Positions 1 to 7,181 of a DNA stretch of 12,225 bases are shown in pieces. Made by a program: the position numbers and the translations under genes. The notes under the pieces are model-generated. The model made no database searches. It worked only from the letters and a program-made list of their open reading frames with translations, and was not told the DNA's origin. Numbering within the stretch: the first letter of the stretch is position 1; every line of letters starts with the position of its first letter. Origin of the DNA: an uncultured Bacilli bacterium (GTDB lineage Bacteria > Bacillota_I > Bacilli_A > RF39 > UBA660); contig CAKOID010000024.1 in assembly GCA_934086355.1 (NCBI GenBank), positions 1-12,225 of the forward strand, given 5' to 3'.

Positions 1-543
1 TCTATATTATTAGTTTGTGGAGTTGGTGTTGGTAAAAGTATAACTGTTAAAGAAATGGCAAATGTACTTGGTATTAATTTTGTTTGTGTAGATATGGGAA
101 TGTATAATAATTATTATAGTATTAATAATATATATAATGGTGAGAATAGTTTATATAGTAAATTAAATAATAATAGTTTTATATTATTTGATAATATAGA
201 GAAATGTGACAGTAGTGTAATGGATGTTATTGTTAAAATAATTGACGATAAATCTATTAAAGATAAGAAATTAGATAATAGTGTTATATTTTTAAGTGCT
301 ACTAATAATGTTAGATATGGAATTGGTTTTTCAAAGAGTAATTATAGAGAAGAATATAATAATAAAAAAGTGTTAGATAGTGTAGATTATGTTATTAATT
401 TTAATGATATTAATGAAGATGCAATTAGCAAATATGTAGAATTTAATAATATTAGAAATTTTGATTATTCTTTGTGTGATTATGTTAATTATGGTTTTAG
501 AGGAGTTAAGATAAGTATGAAGAATAAAGATTTGATTAAGTGA
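1..543 (+). CDS. Degenerate Clp-type AAA+ ATPase, C-terminal part (5' end outside window)
   Basis: The reading frame is open from base 1 and gives 180 residues before TGA, so the true start lies upstream. The order of elements matches the second AAA+ module of ClpA/ClpC proteins: P-loop at residues 6-13 (CGVGVGKS), a DMGMY segment matching the Clp DMSEY, a Walker B region ILFDNIEK at 61-68, sensor 1 ATNN near 100-103, an IGF segment, an LD..V region, and a sensor 2-like GFRG at 165-168. Several key residues are altered. The first P-loop Gly is Cys, the Walker B catalytic Glu is Asn65 (codon 193-195), the GYVG pore loop is not recognisable, and the FRNR arginine-finger segment reads NNKK. The protein also ends soon after sensor 2. 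Inference: a Clp paralogue with weak or no ATPase activity, perhaps a decaying gene. In Bacillus subtilis clpC lies some genes upstream of cysS, which fits the position. Family assignment is by motif order only. Confidence 0.7.
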   Translation, partial: SILLVCGVGVGKSITVKEMANVLGINFVCVDMGMYNNYYSINNIYNGENSLYSKLNNNSFILFDNIEKCDSSVMDVIVKIIDDKSIKDKKLDNSVIFLSATNNVRYGIGFSKSNYREEYNNKKVLDSVDYVINFNDINEDAISKYVEFNNIRNFDYSLCDYVNYGFRGVKISMKNKDLIK

Positions 544-567
544 AATACACCTATATGGTGTATTTTT
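543..567 (+). terminator. Rho-independent terminator after the Clp-like gene
   Basis: A perfect 9-bp stem (AAATACACC at 543-551 with GGTGTATTT at 557-565) has a 5-nt loop and ends in a T run to 567. It starts on the last base of the TGA stop, which supports TGA being a true stop here. Confidence 0.85.
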
Positions 568-589
568 CATATTAAATTCATATAAAGTA

Positions 590-598
590 TGGTAGAAT
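590..598 (+). promoter_or_regulatory. Candidate extended -10 promoter for cysS
   Basis: TGGTAGAAT fits an extended -10 (TGn plus TAGAAT at 593-598) about 20 bases before the start codon, just downstream of the preceding terminator. There is no convincing -35. The gap between terminator and start is too short for a T-box leader. Confidence 0.45.
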
Positions 599-618
599 AG
601 TTTTAAGGAGATGGGGAT

Positions 619-2010
619 ATGAAATTTTATAATAGTTTAACTAGAAGTGTAGAAGAATTTGTTCCTAGAGATAAGAATTTAGTTACTATGTATACATGTG
701 GTCCGACTGTTTATCATTATGCTCATATTGGTAATTTAAGAACTTATATTATGGAAGATATTTTAGAGAAAAGTTTAGAATATCTTGGTTATAAAGTTAA
801 AAGAGTTATGAATATAACTGATGTAGGTCATTTATCTAGTGATGCTGATACTGGTGAAGATAAAATGCTTAAGGGTGCTAAAAGAGAACATAAAAGTGTA
901 ATGGAAATTGCACATTATTATACAGAATGTTTTAAAAATGATTGTGATACATTAAATATTAAATGGCCTAGTATAGTTGTTCCTGCGACTAGTATGATAG
1001 ATGAATACATTAAATTTATTAAAGTTTTAGAGGAAAAAGGATATACTTATTTTAGTGGTGGTAATGTTTATTTTGATACATCTAAGTTGGATAAATATTA
1101 TGTTTTAACTAATAATAGTGAAAGTGATTTGAAAGATGCTGTTAGAGATGATGTAGAAGTAGATGAAAATAAAAAAAATAGTATAGATTTTGTATTATGG
1201 TTTACTAAATCTAAATTTGATAGTCAAGAATTAAAATGGGATAGTCCTTGGGGTGTTGGATATCCTGGTTGGCATATTGAATGTAGTGTTATTAGTTATA
1301 AAAATTTAGGAGAATATTTAGATATACATTGTGGTGGTGTTGATAATAAATTTCCACATCATACTAATGAGATTGCTCAAACAGAAAGTTATACAGGACA
1401 TAAATGGTGTAATTATTGGTTTCATCCAGAACATTTAAATGATGAATCTGGTAAAATGAGTAAGAGTAAAGGTGAATTTTTAACTGTTTCTTTACTAAAA
1501 GAGAAGGAATATAATCCTTTAAGTTATAGATTTATGACATTAAATAGTCATTATAGAAAACAACTTGTATTTAGTTTTGAAAATTTAGATCAAAGTGAAA
1601 ATGCTTATAAGAAATTAATAAATAAAATTAGCAATATAAAAGATGTTGGTGAAATAGATAAAGATAGTTTTAGTTTATATGATAATCGTTTTAAAGAATG
1701 TATAAGTGATGATTTGAATACTAGTAATGCTATAACTGTTTTATATGATTTGTTGAAAGACGATAATGTTAATGGTAAAACTAAGTTAGAACTTATAAAA
1801 TCATTTGATAAAGTTTTAAGTTTAGATTTGATTAAAGAAAGTGTTGTTAGTGTTAAGCATGATTATATAATGTCTAAGATTGAACTTAGAAATGATGCTA
1901 AGAAAAATAAAGATTATGAGCTTGCTGATAAGATTAGAAATGAACTTTTAAGTGAAGGAATTGTTTTAGTAGATACTAGAGAAGGTACTACATATAAAAT
2001 GGAGGATTAG
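619..2010 (+). CDS. cysS: Cysteinyl-tRNA synthetase
   Basis: Class I aminoacyl-tRNA synthetase that activates cysteine with ATP and charges tRNA-Cys in the cytoplasm. The 463-residue length is normal for the family. The HIGH motif appears as HIGN at residues 36-39 and the KMSKS loop is exact at 279-283. The catalytic-site zinc ligands are all present: Cys27 (TCGPTVY), Cys222 (WHIECS), and His247 and Glu251 (PHHTNE). The C-terminal tail, with an ELADKIRNEL helix and a VDTREGTTYK end, is typical of bacterial CysRS. The ATG is preceded by AAGGAG at 605-610 with 8-nt spacing. It is followed after two bases by the YugP-like protease gene with no terminator between, so the two are probably co-transcribed. 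No T-box or other leader is visible. Confidence 0.97.
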   Translation: MKFYNSLTRSVEEFVPRDKNLVTMYTCGPTVYHYAHIGNLRTYIMEDILEKSLEYLGYKVKRVMNITDVGHLSSDADTGEDKMLKGAKREHKSVMEIAHYYTECFKNDCDTLNIKWPSIVVPATSMIDEYIKFIKVLEEKGYTYFSGGNVYFDTSKLDKYYVLTNNSESDLKDAVRDDVEVDENKKNSIDFVLWFTKSKFDSQELKWDSPWGVGYPGWHIECSVISYKNLGEYLDIHCGGVDNKFPHHTNEIAQTESYTGHKWCNYWFHPEHLNDESGKMSKSKGEFLTVSLLKEKEYNPLSYRFMTLNSHYRKQLVFSFENLDQSENAYKKLINKISNIKDVGEIDKDSFSLYDNRFKECISDDLNTSNAITVLYDLLKDDNVNGKTKLELIKSFDKVLSLDLIKESVVSVKHDYIMSKIELRNDAKKNKDYELADKIRNELLSEGIVLVDTREGTTYKMED

Positions 2011-2012
2011 TT

Positions 2013-2681
2013 ATGGATAATTTTGGTTTATATTTACTTGCTTTAATAATACCTTTAATAGCGCAAATATATATTAATGTTTGTCATGATAAGTATAGAA
2101 GAATAGAAAATAAGAAGAAATTAACTGGTTTTGATGTGGCTAGAAAAATTCTTGATTCAAATGGACTTAAAGATATTTATGTAGTTGAAACAAGGGGTAA
2201 CTTGACTGACCATTATGATCCTAGACGTAAAACTGTTAAGTTGAGCAGTGATGTATTTCATGGAGATAGTGTAGCAAGTATGGCAGTTGCTGCTCATGAA
2301 TGCGGTCACGCTATTCAAGATAAAGAAGGCTATTTATTCATGAAAATAAGAAGTTTCATATTTCCAATTGTTAGTTTTGGTACTAAAATAGCTTATATTG
2401 TTTTATTTATTGGATTAATTGCAGATATAATGAATTTAGTATGGGCTGGTATATTATTAGTTGGACTTGGTCTTATTTTCCAATTAGTTACATTACCTGT
2501 TGAAATAAATGCTAGTAAGAGAGCAATAATTGAATTAGAAAATAAAATAGGAGCATTAGATAACGATTTAGATGGTACTAAATCAATGCTTACTGCGGCT
2601 GCATTAACGTATGTTGCTGGTGTTTTATCTAGTGCATTAGAAATATTAAGATTAATTCTTATCTTTAGGGATAGAGATTAG
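2013..2681 (+). CDS. YugP-like membrane zinc metallopeptidase
   Basis: A 222-residue protein close in length to Bacillus YugP (neutral zinc metallopeptidase family, Pfam Zn_peptidase_2). It has an N-terminal membrane helix (about 4-22), a cytoplasmic-looking basic segment with the conserved LTGFDVARKILD-type stretch, and the zinc motif HECGH at 95-99. Two hydrophobic segments follow (about 114-135 and 138-161). LPVEINASKRA then places Glu164 as the likely third ligand, and a last hydrophobic helix lies near 198-218. Substrates of this family are not established. The ATG is 2 bases after the cysS stop, with its GGAGG (2001-2005) inside the end of cysS, so translation is probably coupled. In Bacillus subtilis cysS is followed by the Mini-III RNase gene instead, so this pairing is a lineage feature rather than a known functional link. 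Confidence 0.9.
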   Translation: MDNFGLYLLALIIPLIAQIYINVCHDKYRRIENKKKLTGFDVARKILDSNGLKDIYVVETRGNLTDHYDPRRKTVKLSSDVFHGDSVASMAVAAHECGHAIQDKEGYLFMKIRSFIFPIVSFGTKIAYIVLFIGLIADIMNLVWAGILLVGLGLIFQLVTLPVEINASKRAIIELENKIGALDNDLDGTKSMLTAAALTYVAGVLSSALEILRLILIFRDRD

Positions 2682-2691
2682 TCTTTTTTTT
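2649..2691 (+). terminator. Terminator overlapping the end of the protease gene
   Basis: A 15-bp imperfect stem pairs 2649-2663 with 2670-2684 (one mismatch and three G-U pairs) around a 6-nt loop and is followed by eight Ts (2684-2691). The last codons and the TAG stop of the YugP-like gene form part of the stem. Confidence 0.75.
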
Positions 2692-2727
2692 GTAAATATA
2701 TTGTATAATTACTTAAATATTTTTAGA

Positions 2728-2733
2728 TATAAT
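2728..2733 (+). promoter_or_regulatory. Candidate -10 box for the two-gene unknown operon
   Basis: An exact TATAAT lies about 50 bases before the start codon and downstream of the preceding terminator. A second TATAAT is at 2704-2709. Neither has a good -35 at 16-18 bases, and in DNA this AT-rich such matches are common. A promoter somewhere in 2692-2770 is expected because the upstream operon terminates. Confidence 0.3.
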
Positions 2734-2783
2734 TTGCTTTTAAATTAAGTATGTTCTAAAATTATTGTAGAGAGGTGAACATA

Positions 2784-3464
2784 GTGGATAAATATAATTT
2801 TGAAGGTTCTGAAGAAATGTTCAAAACTATTAGTGAAAATAATAGACGTTTGAGAGAAAAAAATTCAAAAGTTGATGTTAGAACTAATAGAGTTCGTAGA
2901 GATAGCAAAAATAGAAATAAACTTAGAATTAGAAATATGATTTGTGCAGCAACTTTATTAGCAACTGTTTCAGTTGGAGCAAGTTATGGTGTGCATGTTG
3001 GTTTTGAACACTTAAATAATGAAAATGCATTAAATAACGCTAATAACTATATGGCTAACGAAATAAATTATGTGTGTTCTGATATTGAAAGAGGAGTACT
3101 AAGTGATGGTACTGTAGTATTTTTAGATAACGATGATAAAAACTATTATGCTATTTGTGAGGAATTAAGAAATAAATATAATATGAGTAGAGATTGTGCA
3201 ATTTATGCAATTGCCAAAAAATATGGTGATGAAGCATTCAATAAAGTTGTAACAAACTATGGTTATAAAGATAAAGACAATTTCTTATACGAATTATATG
3301 CAAAGTCAACATCTATTTCTAGTAGTGGAGAAACTACTTATAATAAAGAAGGTTCATTTAGAGTATTTGAAAACAACGTACAAGTTGAATATGTTAATAA
3401 AGTAAGTGAAATTCAAAGTATGGTTGAACAAAAGTCTTTGGAAAGTAAAGGTATGACAAAATGA
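2784..3464 (+). CDS. Unrecognised single-pass membrane protein
   Basis: I do not recognise this family. The 226-residue product has a polar, basic N-terminal region (about 1-49, with an Arg/Lys-rich stretch), then one hydrophobic segment (about 50-70, MICAATLLATVSVGASYGV), then a mostly polar domain of about 155 residues. Positive residues before the helix suggest a signal anchor with the C-terminal domain outside. That domain has an Asn-rich linker, a GVLSDGTVVFLDNDDKNY stretch and a helical-looking part (CAIYAIAKKYGDEAF). It contains few cysteines. The start is taken as GTG at 2784 because the Shine-Dalgarno AGAGGTG (2771-2777) is 6 bases upstream; the earlier in-frame GTG at 2775 lies within that site. 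The stop overlaps the next gene by ATGA. It could be an envelope or division-related accessory protein, but nothing in the sequence shows which. Confidence 0.75.
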   Translation: MDKYNFEGSEEMFKTISENNRRLREKNSKVDVRTNRVRRDSKNRNKLRIRNMICAATLLATVSVGASYGVHVGFEHLNNENALNNANNYMANEINYVCSDIERGVLSDGTVVFLDNDDKNYYAICEELRNKYNMSRDCAIYAIAKKYGDEAFNKVVTNYGYKDKDNFLYELYAKSTSISSSGETTYNKEGSFRVFENNVQVEYVNKVSEIQSMVEQKSLESKGMTK

Positions 3465-3673
3465 ATGAAGAAGTATTAGTTAAAACATATAATATAGATA
3501 ATAAGGATTATGTTGTTGTTAATGAATTAGATATAAATAATGTGCATTATTATTATTTATCTTGTTATGATAATCCTAATGATGTTTTATTACAAAAACT
3601 TGTTAATGGTTATTTAGTACCATTAGATGATGAAAATGAAATTATGTTAGTTTTAAAAACTATTGGTAAATAA
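3461..3673 (+). CDS. Small acidic protein, possibly DUF1292-like
   Basis: The 70-residue product starts at an ATG that overlaps the previous stop (ATGA, 3461-3464), the usual sign of translational coupling. A second ATG at 3465 is also possible. The local ribosome site is weak (AAAGG at 3447-3451). The sequence is a run of short beta-like segments (YVVVNELDI, HYYYLSCYD, YLVPLDDENEIMLVL) with no membrane helix and no cysteine pair. This resembles the small DUF1292/YrzB-type proteins of Firmicutes in layout only; I cannot confirm membership. A terminator follows immediately, so this and the membrane protein before it are probably the whole operon. Confidence 0.7.
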   Translation: MNEEVLVKTYNIDNKDYVVVNELDINNVHYYYLSCYDNPNDVLLQKLVNGYLVPLDDENEIMLVLKTIGK

Positions 3674-3701
3674 AATTACTATTAATTTAGTGATTTTTTT
3701 T
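3673..3701 (+). terminator. Terminator closing the unknown operon
   Basis: A 9-bp stem with one G-U pair (AAATTACTA at 3673-3681 with TAGTGATTT at 3688-3696) has a 6-nt loop and a T run to 3701. It begins on the last base of the TAA stop. Confidence 0.8.
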
Positions 3702-3712
3702 CTTGAGTTATT

Positions 3713-3722
3713 GTAGTATAAT
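3713..3722 (+). promoter_or_regulatory. Candidate uvrB promoter -10 region
   Basis: GTAGTATAAT contains an exact TATAAT (3717-3722) about 45 bases before the start. The -35 position is only a T run inside the preceding terminator tail. No LexA/DinR-type palindrome was seen between 3702 and 3766, so there is no visible SOS control. Confidence 0.45.
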
Positions 3723-3766
3723 AAGCTTAATTATTTTAATAATAAATTATATGTGGAGGAGTTAAT

Positions 3767-5713
3767 ATGTTTGAACTTGTTAGTAAATATAAACCTAATG
3801 GTGATCAACCAGAAGCTATAAAAGAATTGGTTGATGGTATTAATAGCGGTAAAAAAGATCAAGTTTTATTGGGTGCAACTGGTACTGGTAAAACATTTAC
3901 TATAGCAAATGTTATAAAAGAAACGAATAAACCTACATTAGTTTTGGCTCATAATAAAACTTTAGCAGGGCAACTTTATAGTGAATTTAAAGAGTTGTTT
4001 CCAAATAATCATGTTGAATATTTTGTTTCATATTACGATTATTATCAACCTGAAGCTTATGTTCCTAGTAGTGATACTTATATTGAAAAAGATGCTAGTA
4101 TTAATGATGAGATTGATGAATTAAGACATAGTGCAACTGCTTCTCTTTTAAATAATAGAGATACCATTGTGGTTGCTAGTGTTTCATGTATATATGGTAT
4201 AGGTGATGTTGAAGATTATAAAGAAAAAATGTTAATTATTAATTTAGGAGATACTATTAAAAGAGATGATTTGTTAAAAAAATTAATTGATATGACTTAT
4301 GAAAGAAATCAATTAGATTTTCATAGAGGAACATTTAGGGTAAATGGAGATATTATTGATATAGTTCCTATTGCTGAAAAGAAAAATGGAATAAGAATAG
4401 AATTATTTGGTGATGAAATAGATAAAATTAGTGAATTTGATGTTGTGACTGGTATGGTAAAACAAAATAAAAAAAGTATTACTATATTTCCTGCAAGCCA
4501 TTTTGTTACTAGTGAAGATAAACTTAAAGAATCTATTAAAAGAATTGAAGAAGAGCTAGATGATAGACTAAAATATTTTAAAGAAAATAATAAGTATATT
4601 GAAGAACAAAGACTAAGAGAAAGAACATTATATGATATTGAAATGTTAAAAGAAACTGGTTTTTGTCATGGTGTTGAAAATTATTCTAGACATATTTCAT
4701 TACGTGATGAAGGAGAAACTCCTAATTGTTTGATTGATTTCTTTCCTAAAGATTTTTTACTTGTTGTAGATGAATCTCATGTAACTATTCCTCAAGTAAG
4801 GGGAATGTATAATGGAGACAGAATGAGAAAACAAACATTAGTTGATTATGGTTTTCGTTTACCAAGCGCTTTAGATAATAGACCACTTAAATTTGATGAA
4901 TTTAGAAATAAGATTAATCAGGCAATATATGTTTCTGCTACTCCAGGAGATTATGAATTAGAATTAGTTAACAATCATTATGTTGAACAAATTATTAGAC
5001 CTACTGGACTTTTAGATCCAACTATTGAGTTAAGAAAAACCGAGGGTCAAATAGATGACTTAATTGGTGAAATTAATAAACGTAAAGAATTAAATGAAAG
5101 AGTTTTGATAACTACATTAACTATACGTATGGCTGAGGAATTAACTAATTATTTAAAAGGTGTTGGTATTAATGTTGCTTACTTACATAGTGAAGTAAAA
5201 ACTTTAGAACGTTTAAAAATAATTAGAGAATTAAGACTTGGTACTTATGATGTTGTAGTTGGTATTAATTTGTTAAGAGAAGGAATTGATATTCCAGAAG
5301 TTAGTTTAATTGCTATTATGGATGCTGATAAACAAGGATTCTTAAGAAGCGATAGAAGTTTGATACAAACAATTGGAAGATGTGCTAGAAATGAACACGG
5401 CCATGTTATAATGTATGCTGATAAGATTAGTGAAGCAATGGATAAAAGTATACGTGAAACTGAACGTAGAAGAGAAATACAAAATAAATATAATCAAGAA
5501 CATGGTATTATTCCTAAAACTATTATAAAATCTATTAAAGAAGTTGTAAGTAATGAAATTGAAGAAAAAGTTGACGATGTAAAACTTTCTAAGAAAGAAA
5601 AAGAAGATATGTTAATTAGAATTGAAAATGAAATGAAAGAAGCAGCTAAGAATATGGATTTTGAAAGGGCTATGGAATTAAGAGATATTTTATTTGAACT
5701 TAAATCTAATTAG
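3767..5713 (+). CDS. uvrB: UvrABC excinuclease subunit B
   Basis: Damage-verification helicase subunit of nucleotide excision repair. It is loaded by UvrA and then recruits UvrC for incision. The 648-residue length is near the usual 660. Visible features in order: the N-terminal [11 protein letters not shown] stretch, Walker A GATGTGKT at 36-43, the beta-hairpin that inserts behind the lesion ([21 protein letters not shown], about 89-109), the DESH box at 335-338 followed by [13 protein letters not shown], helicase motif [11 protein letters not shown] at 534-542 (Cys where Ala is usual), and a C-terminal UVR domain (about 611-648) for UvrC contact. GGAGGAG at 3755-3761 precedes the ATG. uvrA, often adjacent in Firmicutes, is not next to it here; the downstream gene is convergent murD. 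Confidence 0.97.
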   Translation: MFELVSKYKPNGDQPEAIKELVDGINSGKKDQVLLGATGTGKTFTIANVIKETNKPTLVLAHNKTLAGQLYSEFKELFPNNHVEYFVSYYDYYQPEAYVPSSDTYIEKDASINDEIDELRHSATASLLNNRDTIVVASVSCIYGIGDVEDYKEKMLIINLGDTIKRDDLLKKLIDMTYERNQLDFHRGTFRVNGDIIDIVPIAEKKNGIRIELFGDEIDKISEFDVVTGMVKQNKKSITIFPASHFVTSEDKLKESIKRIEEELDDRLKYFKENNKYIEEQRLRERTLYDIEMLKETGFCHGVENYSRHISLRDEGETPNCLIDFFPKDFLLVVDESHVTIPQVRGMYNGDRMRKQTLVDYGFRLPSALDNRPLKFDEFRNKINQAIYVSATPGDYELELVNNHYVEQIIRPTGLLDPTIELRKTEGQIDDLIGEINKRKELNERVLITTLTIRMAEELTNYLKGVGINVAYLHSEVKTLERLKIIRELRLGTYDVVVGINLLREGIDIPEVSLIAIMDADKQGFLRSDRSLIQTIGRCARNEHGHVIMYADKISEAMDKSIRETERRREIQNKYNQEHGIIPKTIIKSIKEVVSNEIEEKVDDVKLSKKEKEDMLIRIENEMKEAAKNMDFERAMELRDILFELKSN

Positions 5714-5724
5714 TTCTTTTTTTT
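5696..5724 (+). terminator. Weak terminator after uvrB
   Basis: A short stem (GAACT at 5696-5700 with AGTTC at 5712-5716, extendable by one pair with a bulge) spans the uvrB stop and is followed by eight Ts (5717-5724). The hairpin is weak, but the T tract is in the right place. Confidence 0.5.
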
Positions 5725-5727
5725 GTA

Positions 5728-5763
5728 TAAAAAAATAGTAAACTATTTAAAATTGTTTACTAT
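5728..5763 (-). terminator. Terminator of murD
   Basis: Read on the minus strand, a perfect 9-bp stem (arms 5755-5763 and 5735-5743) with an 11-nt loop is followed by a run of Ts. The murD stop codon and its last sense codons lie in the hairpin. Confidence 0.7.
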
Positions 5764-7074
5764 ACTTTTAAATTCGTTTCCTCTATCTTCCATACATTTA
5801 TATTGATCCCATGATGCGCATGCTGGAGATAATAATACAGTATCATTATTAGTAGCTAATTCGTAAGATTTTAATGTTGCTTCTTTTAATGTATCAAATA
5901 CTAGACAATTTATATTTTGTTCTTTTGCCCAGTCTTTAATTCTATTTTTTGTTTCACCAAATGTTAATATATATTTTACATTTTTTAAATACGGATTAAG
6001 TGGGTCAAAAGAATGACCTCTATCTAATCCTCCTAATAGTAAAATTACATTATTATTAAAAGATTTTAATGCAACAATAGTAGATTCTGTATTTGTTGCT
6101 TTACTGTCATTATAGAATGATATATCATTAATATTTCTTACAAATTCTATTCTATGTTCTACACCTTTAAATTCTTTTAAATAATCTATGATAATATCAT
6201 CTGATATATTAAATTCTTTTACTACTCCTAACATACACATTATATTTTCATAATTGTGTATTCCTTTTACTTTAATATCATTTGTATTTAATATAGGTTT
6301 ATCTTTGTAATATATAATATTATTATCTAGATATATGTCTGTTTTAGTGTTATTTGAGAAATAAAGTTTTGTACTTTTAATATCTTTTGTTATTTCTAAT
6401 ACATCTTTGTTATTTAAATTTAGTATTGCTAGATCATTACTGGTATGATTGTTAAATATTTTTTTCTTTGTATTTTTATAGTTTTCGTAAGAACCATGAA
6501 AATCTATATGTACAGGAGATAGATTTGTTAAAACACTTATGTTTGTTTTAAATTTATAAGTATCTAGTAATTGATGATCTGAAATTTCTGCAACAATAAT
6601 ATCATTTTCTTTTATTTTGTTAACTATACTTGATAAAGGATAACCGATATTTCCTGCTAAATGTACATTTAAATTTGCTTTTTTTATTATTTCATAAATC
6701 ATAGTAGTTGTAGTTGTTTTTCCATTTGAACCTGTTATGCCAATAATTGTTGCTTTATCTTTTATAAAATCATAGGCTACTTCTACTTCATTTATTATTT
6801 TTATACCTAATTCTTTAGCTTTTAATATACATGGATGAATGTTGATAATACCTGGATTTTTAACTACATAATCGTATGTATTGTCAAGTAAGTTTTCTGG
6901 AGTATCTGTTTTTATAAATTTAACATTTAAAGTATTTAGCTCTTTAATGTGTTCCATATCAGTATCTGTTTTATCAACTACTAGTATATCATTGTTATAG
7001 TTTGATAAAAGTTTTGCAACTTCATATCCACTTCTTGCTAATCCAAATATAAATATTTTTTTATTTTTAAACAT
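5743..7074 (-). CDS. murD: UDP-N-acetylmuramoylalanine--D-glutamate ligase
   Basis: Cytoplasmic Mur ligase that adds D-glutamate to UDP-MurNAc-L-alanine using ATP. The 443-residue length is normal. The N-terminal UDP-binding domain carries a Rossmann-like GLARSG (11-16) and a NPGI turn (73-76). The ATP-binding P-loop is GITGSNGKTT (112-121). The central domain has the Firmicutes-type HIDFHGSYENYKNTKKKIF region (189 onward), where the carbamylated lysine is expected. The C-terminal domain has NDSKATN and the GGLDRG turn. Where most MurD proteins read E(L/V)SSFQL, this one reads EISDHQL (163-169); Glu and Gln are kept. AGGTGA (complement of 7081-7086) precedes the ATG. It stands alone on the minus strand rather than in a division/cell-wall cluster, convergent with uvrB and divergent from the pyrophosphatase gene. 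Presence of murD implies the organism makes peptidoglycan. Confidence 0.95.
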   Translation of the reverse strand: MFKNKKIFIFGLARSGYEVAKLLSNYNNDILVVDKTDTDMEHIKELNTLNVKFIKTDTPENLLDNTYDYVVKNPGIINIHPCILKAKELGIKIINEVEVAYDFIKDKATIIGITGSNGKTTTTTMIYEIIKKANLNVHLAGNIGYPLSSIVNKIKENDIIVAEISDHQLLDTYKFKTNISVLTNLSPVHIDFHGSYENYKNTKKKIFNNHTSNDLAILNLNNKDVLEITKDIKSTKLYFSNNTKTDIYLDNNIIYYKDKPILNTNDIKVKGIHNYENIMCMLGVVKEFNISDDIIIDYLKEFKGVEHRIEFVRNINDISFYNDSKATNTESTIVALKSFNNNVILLLGGLDRGHSFDPLNPYLKNVKYILTFGETKNRIKDWAKEQNINCLVFDTLKEATLKSYELATNNDTVLLSPACASWDQYKCMEDRGNEFKSIVNNFK

Positions 7075-7092
7075 AATAAATCACCTATAAAT

Positions 7093-7120
7093 ATTATATA
7101 GTTTGTGCGAAAAAATACAA
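7093..7120 (-). promoter_or_regulatory. Candidate murD promoter
   Basis: On the minus strand TTGTAT (7115-7120) is followed after 16 bases by an exact TATAAT (7093-7098). Transcription would begin within a few bases of the Shine-Dalgarno, giving a very short leader. Confidence 0.5.
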
Positions 7121-7127
7121 GTAATAA

Positions 7128-7156
7128 TTGAATAAAAATATATGTTGTAGTAAAAT
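7128..7156 (+). promoter_or_regulatory. Candidate pyrophosphatase promoter
   Basis: TTGAAT (7128-7133) and TAAAAT (7151-7156) are separated by exactly 17 bases. The -10 is preceded by TTGTAG, as at uvrB. It lies back to back with the murD promoter, with 7 bases between the two -35 boxes. Confidence 0.55.
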
Positions 7157-7181
7157 ATTTATATATAAGGGAGTTGGAAAT

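Noticed and set aside
541..543. TGA read as tryptophan (Mollicutes code)
   Set aside because: TGG is used for Trp throughout, a terminator hairpin starts on this TGA, and a second TGA stop forms an ATGA overlap at 3461-3464.
373..570. Minus-strand open frame of 65 residues over the Clp-like gene
   Set aside because: It lies opposite a better-supported coding frame, runs through the terminator hairpin, lacks a ribosome site and has the low-complexity Ile/Asn content of antisense AT-rich DNA.
568..618. T-box or other riboswitch before cysS
   Set aside because: Only about 50 bases separate the preceding terminator from the start codon, too few for a T-box with specifier stem and antiterminator.
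3702..3766. LexA/DinR (SOS) box before uvrB
   Set aside because: No GAAC-N4-GTTC-like palindrome is present in the intergenic region.
7128..7181. Upstream TTG start adding 18 residues to the pyrophosphatase
   Set aside because: It would coincide with the -35 box and has no ribosome site, while GTG at 7182 has AAGGGAG and gives the conserved family N-terminus.
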